Source: JAFGIT01 sp016929465 [NCBI: Candidatus Coatesbacteria bacterium]
GTDB taxonomy: Bacteria; B130-G9
DNA length: 5,047 nucleotides
Direction: 5' to 3'
NCBI GenBank assembly: GCA_016929465.1
Contig: JAFGIT010000199.1
Location: 1-5,047 of the forward strand
Shown: positions 1 through 5,047 of the stretch, piece after piece
Layout: each line of letters opens with the position of its first letter
How positions within the stretch are numbered: position 1 is the first letter of the stretch
The notes under the pieces: generated by a model
Seen by the model: the letters and a program-made list of their open reading frames with translations, nothing else
Databases searched by the model: none
What the model was told of the DNA's origin: nothing
Position numbers and translations under genes: made by a program

Positions 1-4
1 GATA

Positions 5-79
5 TGGTAGGCACGGGCGGCTTCGAACCGCCGACCTCTACCGCGTCAAGGTAGCGCTCCACCCCTGAGCTACGTGCCT
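5..79 (-). tRNA. tRNA-Val (anticodon GAC)
   Basis: A full cloverleaf reads on the minus strand. The 7-bp acceptor stem pairs 79-73 with 15-9. The D stem is GCTC/GAGC (70-67 with 59-56). The anticodon stem is CTACC/GGTAG (54-50 with 42-38) around loop TTGACGC, so the anticodon GAC lies at 47-45 and reads GUC (valine). The variable loop is five bases, and the T stem GGCGG/CCGCC encloses TTCGAAG. Discriminator A (base 8) and an encoded CCA (7-5) follow. A73, A35 and C36 agree with known valine identity elements. One oddity is G at position 37 next to the anticodon, where valine tRNAs usually carry A. The gene is codirectional with the caspase-like gene 145 bp upstream but has its own promoter-like sequence. 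Confidence 0.96.
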
Positions 80-134
80 ACATGACTTACGCCCCTCAAA
101 AGAGAGAATACATCAGTTGTATCAATCAGCGGCA

Positions 135-163
135 ACCATAATACCACCTTTCAGCTGAGTCAA
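135..163 (-). promoter_or_regulatory. Sigma70-type promoter for tRNA-Val
   Basis: On the minus strand a -35 box TTGACT (163-158) is followed after exactly 17 bp by a -10 box TATGGT (140-135). Five of six and four of six bases match consensus. Transcription would start near base 128, leaving a leader of about 48 nt before the tRNA 5' end at 79, for RNase P to remove. That leader holds a small inverted repeat (ATACA/TGTAT). Assignment is by sequence only. Confidence 0.6.
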
Positions 164-180
164 GCGACTCTCGATTTTTT
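157..180 (+). terminator. Weak hairpin plus T-run, possible plus-strand terminator
   Basis: GAGTC (157-161) and GACTC (166-170) form a 5-bp stem around AAGC, followed by four bases and then six Ts (175-180). This could stop rightward transcription that would otherwise run antisense through the caspase-like gene. The stem is short and separated from the T-run, so it is a weak candidate. It overlaps the -35 box of the tRNA promoter on the other strand. I found no convincing terminator for the leftward caspase-like gene between 223 and the tRNA, so read-through into the tRNA is possible. Confidence 0.22.
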
Positions 181-223
181 CTGGCGAGCGGGACCATCCA
201 TGCTTTCCGCTTTGGGTCGCACC

Positions 224-2074
224 CTACGGAGCGGAATTGGCTTCGCGATCCCGTTCCTTCATGACCAGGCGGAATCCGAGCGCGCTTCGTCTCTTCTCTG
301 GGGGATTACTTCCCCTATCGGCTGACCTGCAGTTCCAGGCCCAGGCCCAGTAACTGCCGCCTCGAACTACGCGTGCCGTTCCTGCAGTTGGACCTGTCGG
401 ATTATACATCGCGTGGCTCTTATACGCGTCGGCGGAATACCAGTCATAGCACCCTTCCACAACATTTCCTGCCATGTCGTGCAGCCCAAATGCGTTTGGC
501 AAGAACTTGCCAACCGGAGCTGTCACGGCATATCCATCGTCGAGGTCTGCGTGGTTCGGATGCGTCGGATGGCTCTTATCAGCCAGATTTACGTATCGCA
601 CATCGATCTTATCGCCCCAGTAGTACCTGGTCTTCGTCTTGGCGCGACACGCATACTCCCACTCGGCCTCCGTCGGAAGGCGAAATTCGTATTTGCCGGC
701 ATGAATTGCGGAAAGGTGTTTGGCGAATGCCATCGCATCCGCCCAGCTCACGAAGACCACTGGCTGGTCCGGTTCGTTGCGAGTGAAGCCGTGGTAGCTT
801 CCGCTGTTGTGTTCGGGACGGAAGGTGCGATATTCAGCATTCGTCACCTCGTATTTCCCGATCCAATAGCCATCCAAACAGACCTCATGAACCGGACCTT
901 CATCCTCGTCGCGGGCATTGTCGCTGAGAGGGCTGCCCATCTCGAAGCAATCTCCAGGAATCCACACGAATTGCATCCCGGTATTTGGCTCAGTCCATTC
1001 AGTGCGGACGTCCGGAACTGCGCAAGGAGCATCCGGGACCGGCCCGACGAGCTCCTGCGATAGTTTTTCGATTCTTGACTCCAACTCGGCAAGTTTCTTC
1101 TTTTTCTGCTCGATTCTGGCCTGTCTCTCGTCGTCCAGGGCTTTAATTCTTGCTTGTTTCTTTTCCAGCGTCGCAAGCGTCTGCTGCTTTTTCTCGATCA
1201 TCCGGTCGAGCTCATCAAGTTCCCTTTGAAGACCGCACACGAAGACAAAGGAGCCGCCGAGCTCGCTTCCGGTCCCGGCAATTGTCTCGAGGCCAATCCC
1301 ACCAACTATGCCCTTTGCTCCAAGATCCAGCCTAATCCCGTCATAGAGCTCAGAAGATAGGAGGTAAGGCTGTTTGTTCTGGTTCAGGATTCTCATCAGG
1401 GAATTCCCGAATATTGATAGGCCATCAGAGCCCTTTTTGTCGGAAAGCGACCCACTGTGTGTGATAACCTCTCGACTCGTCCTGTCGAATGTCTCCCGCC
1501 TGTCGGCTGCACTGATATTGATTGGGGCCGAGGCAGACGTTGAGATGTCATTTTCGGAGAAACACGAGTCGCAGATGACCAGGACATGCCTCGCTGGCAT
1601 CGCCTTGAGTATGCCCCTGAGCCACTCCCCTTCGACCAACCGGCTTCGGTCCCCACGTTTTGCATCCACCGGCACCCAGGCTTCCATTCCGGTCAGCTCA
1701 TCGAATGAGCAATGACCGCCAAAATAGACGAGTAGCCAATCCTCGGGACGAAGCTTCTCGACCGACTTACGGAATGCGTCTTTGATTGCGCCCTCGGTGG
1801 CGTCCGAGTTGTAAAGCTTGACCAGGTGCTGGGAGCCAAAGCCGTAGCGATCGAGAAGAACCTCCGCAAGCGCATCGGCATCCGCGACGGATGTATTCAG
1901 TCGAGGCCAATGAGCGTAGTCGTCTATCCCGATGCAGAGAAGATGATAATCGCCTAAGAAAGGCCAATCACCAGCGGCGTTCTTTAGCTCTACCGCTCTC
2001 GTGCCAATCTCGGACGTCAGGCCCATGATAAGGCACATCATCAGGCTCAGCGAAAGGAGCCGAAAGGACCTCAT
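224..2074 (-). CDS. Secreted caspase-like protease fused to an FGE-sulfatase-like (C-type lectin fold) domain
   Basis: Encodes 616 residues when started at ATG 2074, which has GGAG seven bases upstream and opens a signal peptide (MRSFRLLSLSL then a hydrophobic run, possible cleavage after Ala27). An upstream in-frame GTG at 2134 would spoil the signal and has no ribosome site. Residues about 43-280 are caspase-like (peptidase C14, orthocaspase type): an N-terminal strand HLLCIGIDDY, catalytic His121 in YFGGHCS, catalytic Cys171 in VICDSCFS, and a downstream SREVITHSG segment. Residues 283-343 are a charged coiled coil. Residues about 360-605 are a formylglycine-generating-enzyme-like domain with FVWIPGDCFEMGS, RLPTEAEWEYACRA, AGNVVEGCYDWY and RGGSY...GFRLV. 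The paired copper-binding cysteines of true FGE are absent, so this part is probably a ligand-binding lectin-like fold. Family knowledge: orthocaspases cleave after Arg or Lys. Inferred: an exported protease whose C-terminal domain senses or binds something outside the inner membrane. Substrate unknown. Confidence 0.9.
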   Translation of the reverse strand: MRSFRLLSLSLMMCLIMGLTSEIGTRAVELKNAAGDWPFLGDYHLLCIGIDDYAHWPRLNTSVADADALAEVLLDRYGFGSQHLVKLYNSDATEGAIKDAFRKSVEKLRPEDWLLVYFGGHCSFDELTGMEAWVPVDAKRGDRSRLVEGEWLRGILKAMPARHVLVICDSCFSENDISTSASAPINISAADRRETFDRTSREVITHSGSLSDKKGSDGLSIFGNSLMRILNQNKQPYLLSSELYDGIRLDLGAKGIVGGIGLETIAGTGSELGGSFVFVCGLQRELDELDRMIEKKQQTLATLEKKQARIKALDDERQARIEQKKKKLAELESRIEKLSQELVGPVPDAPCAVPDVRTEWTEPNTGMQFVWIPGDCFEMGSPLSDNARDEDEGPVHEVCLDGYWIGKYEVTNAEYRTFRPEHNSGSYHGFTRNEPDQPVVFVSWADAMAFAKHLSAIHAGKYEFRLPTEAEWEYACRAKTKTRYYWGDKIDVRYVNLADKSHPTHPNHADLDDGYAVTAPVGKFLPNAFGLHDMAGNVVEGCYDWYSADAYKSHAMYNPTGPTAGTARVVRGGSYWAWAWNCRSADRGSNPPEKRRSALGFRLVMKERDREANSAP

Positions 2075-2081
2075 TCCCAAT

Positions 2082-2085
2082 CTCC
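2082..2085 (-). promoter_or_regulatory. Ribosome binding site fixing the caspase-like gene start
   Basis: GGAG on the minus strand lies seven bases before ATG 2074. The alternative in-frame starts (ATG 2098 and GTG 2134) lack such a site. Together with the signal peptide that begins at this ATG, it decides the start. Confidence 0.7.
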
Positions 2086-2184
2086 ATGCAATTCCCATTG
2101 ATTCGAAGCATTGGCGCAAGAAGCACAACGCCACATTATGCTGTATCGGAGCTTTTGAGGTATTTTCTTAATTCGGCACAATCC

Positions 2185-2214
2185 GGCCACCCAATTGGCG
2201 GCCCTTGGTGCCAA
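2185..2214. repeat. Clustered small inverted repeats, operator-like
   Basis: GGCC (2185-2188) and GGCC (2200-2203) can pair, with a mismatch and two further pairs, enclosing the perfect palindrome CCAATTGG (2191-2198). Immediately after is TTGG-TG-CCAA (2205-2214). Sitting between two divergent genes, they could be regulator sites, but I recognise no known operator. Confidence 0.25.
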
Positions 2215-2287
2215 ACCAACCCGTAAAATCCACCCATTGTCAAGCAGAGCAGCTCTTGTGGATTCCCATCTGCCACCGGTTCGATCT

Positions 2288-2317
2288 TTCGCATTGCCCC
2301 CTGCTGTGTGATATGAT
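2288..2317 (+). promoter_or_regulatory. Extended -10 promoter for the ligase operon
   Basis: The -10 box TATGAT (2312-2317) is preceded by TGA (2309-2311), giving the TGn extension typical of extended -10 promoters. A partial -35, TTCGCA (2288-2293), lies 18 bp upstream. Transcription would start near 2324, about 63 nt before ATG 2387, and would include the heptamer array in the leader. Prediction from sequence only. Confidence 0.45.
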
Positions 2318-2364
2318 GCTTCGTGAAAATGATTCGGCCATTTTACGGCCATGCGGGCTCCAAG

Positions 2365-2413
2365 CCTCAACCTTGAACTTTGAACTATGAACCTTGAACT
2401 CCGAACCATGAAC
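2365..2413 (+). repeat. Heptanucleotide tandem array, 7 units of NNTGAAC
   Basis: Seven consecutive 7-base units read CCTCAAC, CTTGAAC, TTTGAAC, TATGAAC, CTTGAAC, TCCGAAC and CATGAAC. GAAC recurs at exactly 7-base spacing from 2375 to 2413, with the first unit degenerate (CAAC). The array crosses the start of the downstream ligase gene: both candidate ATG codons, 2387 and 2408, are ATGAAC parts of repeat units, and the in-frame TGA at 2381-2383 is another unit. Similar TTGAAC-type heptamer arrays occur between genes in various uncultured bacteria, as I recall. Their role is unknown to me. Confidence 0.85.
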
Positions 2414-4756
2414 AACCGAGTTCCTGATCTCTTACAGAAGACCATATTGCTCTGCATTATCGTGGTCCTCCCTTTCATCGCGATTCCGGAGGCCCTCGAT
2501 GGCTTCATTCTACCGAAGTGGTTCGCGATCAAGCTCGCTGCACTTTTACTTCTCATCATCTCGCTGATCGATGGCTGCCGTAAGACTCCTCGTTTCATGG
2601 CTCTGCCTTTGGACCTCGGGGCCATCCTCCTAATCCTGTCCTTCGGGATCGCATGGACCAGGTCTCTTGGAAACTGGACCGGGCTCCATACGCCATCTCA
2701 GCTGCTTGCTCTCTGGATAATCTACCGAGCGATTGCCGCCTATTCTTGGGACCACCGACTCAAGATATTGGCTGCCTGCGTTATTCCCGGCGTGGTACTA
2801 TTCTCTCTTGCCATCTTGTCGGTCCTGGGCGGTCCCTATGTGAAATCTGGATGGCTGGTTGCGGCCCAGCTTGGTCATGGAAACTATGCCGGGCAGTGGG
2901 CGATACTCATAGCACCCGTCGTCGCTGCGTTCTTCTTCACTGCAAGAGGGCGGCTTTGGAGAGCATTTTTCGCCGTCCTGCTTGCGCTTTCCGCTTGCTA
3001 TCTTCTCATCTCGAACTGCCGCGGCGCGTGGGTGGCGCTCGCAGTGGCGACCGGGGTGGTCTGGCTCGTTCGGCGTCGGTCGGGCTCGTCTTCTGTTACA
3101 AGGCGTTCGCTGGTGCCTGTTCTCATGATATTGGTCCTTGCGGTGGCTCTGTTATGGCAGACTGGCTCCTTTAAGGAGCGGATCCTCACGAGCTTCGGGA
3201 GGGACGATACCGGCTTGAGCTTCCGCCGCCTTGCCTGGGGCAGCACGCTGAAGATGATCTCGCACGAGTCGGTTCTCGGCACTGGTTCCGGGAACTTCGC
3301 GGCGTTTTACCCCCGCTATCGGACCTCCGAGGAGAGGGCCTTGTTCCCGCAGAGACGGTTCGTCAGCAATCCACACAATAGCTACCTCCTTGCGGCAGCG
3401 GAGGCAGGACCGCTTGGTCTTGCCGCGATCATATTTTTCGTCCTCGCAGCGCTTAGATTGGCTCTCGAACGGGCCAGACCGGACCGCGGGGGTGGGGATA
3501 TATTCGACGCTGCATTGGCAGTCGGCGTCGTCGCCACCATTTTGCATACGGTGGTCAGCTTCAATCTCGAGAAGCCGGTCTCCGCATTCTACTTCTGGGC
3601 ATTCGCCGGAGTCTTGTCGATGAGGTCCCGGTCGGGTGGTCATGGTTGGGGAGTCTCAGGTCTCAGAAGAACGGTCCGGATATCTCTTTCGACACTGGCC
3701 GCGTCCCTTCTAATAGTAGTTCTTGTCGCAGACTGCAGGGAGATAATGGCTTCGGTCCACTCCCCCAGGGGATCGATGTATAAGCGGGAAGGGAATCTCG
3801 CCGAGGCCGAGCGCGAACTGCGGGCGGCAGTTGAATTGTGGCCGGAGGGGGCAACAAACTCTCACCTTCTGGGGCGCATAATGCTGCAGAAGGGCGACTT
3901 GAGGAGCAGTGAGAAGCTCAACGAGATGTCGCTTTCTATCTGGCCATATTTCCGCGATGCGCTCGTGGACCTCGGGATCATCAAATGGCGTCAGGGCGAT
4001 TTGAGGGCTGCGGAGAGATTCCTGGTGGCGGCAATTGACATTGACCCAGAGTTCTCCAGGGGTAGGATAGCCCTTGGGAACCTCTATGCGGCACACTCGG
4101 AATACGACGCCGCCATCGAGCAGTATCACCACGCTGAGGCAAGGAGATCATCGCGAGAATCCGCCCGGTACTACATCGCAGCGGTTCACGCTGCGCGCGG
4201 GAGATTGGATGAAGCCCTCGATATTGTGGAGGACCTTATCTCGCTGAAGCACATGTATCTCGATTCGGAGCTCAGCATCGGCCTGACAGCGGATTATCTC
4301 ATTGATGTTATCGGGTGCGGAGAGTGGCCTTTTGAGGTGGTTGCCAGAGACGGTGATTTGTGGCCTGTCTGGAGGGGCGAGAAGGTCGGACGGATGGCGA
4401 TAAGGAGGCAGGCTCCGAGGATAGCGCTGTTAGCCGATGGAGAAGGCGTCGAAATGAGAGTGTCTTCCGATGGTGAGCGCTTGCATATAAGGTTCATCAG
4501 AGCACCCGATTCGAGGGCTCACGTGTATTCTATCGTCGTCGAGACACCATCTCTATTTAGGTCATTCGACCTTCTCGCGGACGCGGAGCTTCATTCCAGG
4601 ATACTGATGCTCTATGCGGAGATACTCGACTCGCTTGGCAGGCATCAAGAAGCGCAGCAAATGCGCTCCGAAGCGCTGGTGTTGAATCCGAGAGCTTCAA
4701 CAGCCCCAATTCGCTATTCTGAAACAGATCAAATCAACTCAACGGATTCTGAGTAG
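2387..4756 (+). CDS. O-antigen ligase/polymerase family (Wzy_C) membrane protein with C-terminal TPRs
   Basis: Encodes 789 residues. About ten to twelve hydrophobic segments run from residue 18 to about 450, followed by a soluble tail. Family marks: SNCRGAW with Arg212, the RRLAWGSTLKMI segment (Arg280/281, Trp284), a large extracytoplasmic loop, and NPHNSYLLAAAEAGPLGL with His330, matching the conserved Arg and His positions of WaaL-type ligases. Residues about 463-620 hold three to four TPR-like repeats, then a strand-rich stretch (640-735) and a last TPR-like helix pair (736-768). Known for the family: transfer or polymerisation of lipid-linked glycans at the periplasmic face of the inner membrane; some members instead glycosylate proteins, so the acceptor is open. 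The start is uncertain: ATG 2387 or in-frame ATG 2408, both inside the heptamer array and without a ribosome site; an in-frame TGA at 2381 excludes anything earlier. It is followed 18 bp later by a paralogue in the same frame. Confidence 0.88.
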   Translation: MNLELRTMNNRVPDLLQKTILLCIIVVLPFIAIPEALDGFILPKWFAIKLAALLLLIISLIDGCRKTPRFMALPLDLGAILLILSFGIAWTRSLGNWTGLHTPSQLLALWIIYRAIAAYSWDHRLKILAACVIPGVVLFSLAILSVLGGPYVKSGWLVAAQLGHGNYAGQWAILIAPVVAAFFFTARGRLWRAFFAVLLALSACYLLISNCRGAWVALAVATGVVWLVRRRSGSSSVTRRSLVPVLMILVLAVALLWQTGSFKERILTSFGRDDTGLSFRRLAWGSTLKMISHESVLGTGSGNFAAFYPRYRTSEERALFPQRRFVSNPHNSYLLAAAEAGPLGLAAIIFFVLAALRLALERARPDRGGGDIFDAALAVGVVATILHTVVSFNLEKPVSAFYFWAFAGVLSMRSRSGGHGWGVSGLRRTVRISLSTLAASLLIVVLVADCREIMASVHSPRGSMYKREGNLAEAERELRAAVELWPEGATNSHLLGRIMLQKGDLRSSEKLNEMSLSIWPYFRDALVDLGIIKWRQGDLRAAERFLVAAIDIDPEFSRGRIALGNLYAAHSEYDAAIEQYHHAEARRSSRESARYYIAAVHAARGRLDEALDIVEDLISLKHMYLDSELSIGLTADYLIDVIGCGEWPFEVVARDGDLWPVWRGEKVGRMAIRRQAPRIALLADGEGVEMRVSSDGERLHIRFIRAPDSRAHVYSIVVETPSLFRSFDLLADAELHSRILMLYAEILDSLGRHQEAQQMRSEALVLNPRASTAPIRYSETDQINSTDSE
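2490..2635 (+). repeat. Long direct repeat, copy 1 (within first ligase gene)
   Basis: Aligns without gaps to 4902-5047 at an offset of 2412 bp. By hand count about 15 of 146 bases differ, all before 2594; 2594-2635 is identical to 5006-5047. The repeat continues beyond the window on the right. It reflects tandem gene duplication. Confidence 0.9.
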
Positions 4757-4763
4757 GGCCTGC

Positions 4764-4769
4764 GGAGGA
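4764..4769 (+). promoter_or_regulatory. Ribosome binding site implying a TTG start
   Basis: GGAGGA is well placed for TTG 4775 (six bases between GGAGG and the codon) but is 17 bases from the first ATG at 4787. It therefore favours the TTG start for the downstream paralogue. Confidence 0.6.
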
Positions 4770-4774
4770 AGTCT

Positions 4775-5047
4775 TTGACCACGATCATGTCATACTTCTC
4801 GAGAGACAATCCCGAAAATCATCGCAATAGTAAGACGGACCTATTCAGGCTCTTACTTGTTCTGGCTTGTCTCTCAATCATTCCCCTCCTTGCCTTGCCT
4901 GAAGCCCTGGATGGGTTCATTCTGCCGAAATGGTTCGTGATCAAGCTCGCGGCGCTCTTTCTTCTCATCATCTCGCTGATTGATGGCTGCCGGAGGACCC
5001 CTCGCTTCATGGCTCTGCCTTTGGACCTCGGGGCCATCCTCCTAATC
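4775..5047 (+). CDS. Partial tandem paralogue of the Wzy_C ligase-like protein (N-terminus)
   Basis: The first 91 codons of a gene cut off by the window end. The start is taken as TTG 4775 because of the strong GGAGGA upstream; ATG 4787 is the alternative. The N-terminal 45 or so residues differ from the upstream gene, while the stretch from LPEALDGFILPKWF to the window end matches residues 33-83 of that gene at 47 of 51 positions. It shows two to three hydrophobic segments, as in the upstream protein. No catalytic motif is visible because they lie further downstream, so the function is inferred from the paralogue. Only 18 bp separate it from the upstream stop codon, so the two are probably cotranscribed. 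Confidence 0.85.
   Translation, partial: MTTIMSYFSRDNPENHRNSKTDLFRLLLVLACLSIIPLLALPEALDGFILPKWFVIKLAALFLLIISLIDGCRRTPRFMALPLDLGAILLI
4902..5047 (+). repeat. Long direct repeat, copy 2 (within second ligase gene)
   Basis: Partner of 2490-2635, truncated by the window end. The final 42 bases are identical to copy 1, including synonymous positions, whereas the preceding 104 bases are about 86% identical by hand count. Confidence 0.9.

Larger units (their letters stand above)
2075..2386. other. Divergent intergenic region
   Basis: About 312 bp separate the divergent genes. No gene is supported here. Contents: the leftward gene's ribosome site; a weak leftward -10 like CATAAT (2140-2135) with no good -35; a cluster of small inverted repeats at 2185-2214; a rightward extended -10 promoter at 2288-2317; a short direct repeat of CGGCCAT twice (about 2336-2353); and most of a heptamer array starting at 2365. 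Confidence 0.6.

Noticed and set aside
5-79. tRNA gene as an attachment site of an integrated element
   Set aside because: No integrase and no duplicated tRNA 3' end are visible; the sequence beyond the 3' end is outside the window.
224-364. Active formylglycine-generating enzyme (sulfatase maturation)
   Set aside because: The cysteine pair needed for copper binding and catalysis in the C-terminal segment is missing and no sulfatase gene is nearby.
413-1063. Plus-strand open frame of 216 codons
   Set aside because: It lies wholly opposite the FGE-like domain, whose conserved motifs read clearly on the minus strand. The product has no recognisable domain.
2365-2413. CRISPR array
   Set aside because: Units are 7 bases, contiguous and without spacers; this is a simple tandem repeat.
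2071-2625. Minus-strand open frame of 184 codons spanning the intergenic region and the start of the ligase gene
   Set aside because: It is antisense to the conserved N-terminus of the ligase and runs through the heptamer array. A matching frame at 4819-5037 exists only because the two ligase genes are paralogous. No ribosome site or domain.
3152-3643. Minus-strand open frame of 163 codons inside the ligase gene
   Set aside because: It is opposite the conserved RRLAW and NPHNSY motifs of the ligase; charged low-complexity product typical of an antisense shadow.

Overview
The window looks like chromosome of an uncultured Gram-negative bacterium that I cannot place taxonomically. Clues are a lipopolysaccharide-type O-antigen ligase/polymerase family gene, a signal-peptide-bearing caspase-like protein of a kind known from complex-lifestyle bacteria, a tRNA with encoded CCA, sigma70-like promoters and moderately GC-rich codons. 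I see no transposase, integrase, phage gene or CRISPR array.

Layout, left to right. (1) 5-79, minus strand: a complete tRNA-Val(GAC) gene, with a good sigma70-type promoter just upstream at 135-163. (2) 224-2074, minus strand: one large gene for a secreted three-part protein, consisting of a caspase-like (peptidase C14/orthocaspase) domain with its His/Cys dyad, a Lys/Arg-rich coiled coil, and a C-terminal formylglycine-generating-enzyme-like (C-type-lectin fold) domain that lacks the catalytic cysteine pair and so is probably a binding domain. (3) 2075-2386: a divergent intergenic region with a plausible extended -10 promoter for the rightward genes, a few small inverted repeats, and a 49-bp tandem array of seven heptamers (consensus NNTGAAC, 2365-2413) that runs into the start of the next gene. 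(4) 2387-4756, plus strand: a polytopic O-antigen ligase/polymerase-family (Wzy_C) protein with a C-terminal TPR tail. (5) 4775-5047, plus strand: the start of a second, closely related ligase-like gene, 18 bp downstream, same frame, cut by the window end.

Working together: the two rightward genes form a tandem-duplicated pair, presumably acting in the inner membrane on lipid-linked surface glycans. The second copy matches the first at 47 of 51 residues over one stretch, and the last 42 bases visible are identical, which suggests recent recombination between copies. The caspase-lectin-fold protein is divergently transcribed from them; a functional link is only a guess from proximity. The observations most worth following up are the caspase/coiled-coil/lectin-fold fusion and the heptamer array that supplies the start codons of the first ligase gene.
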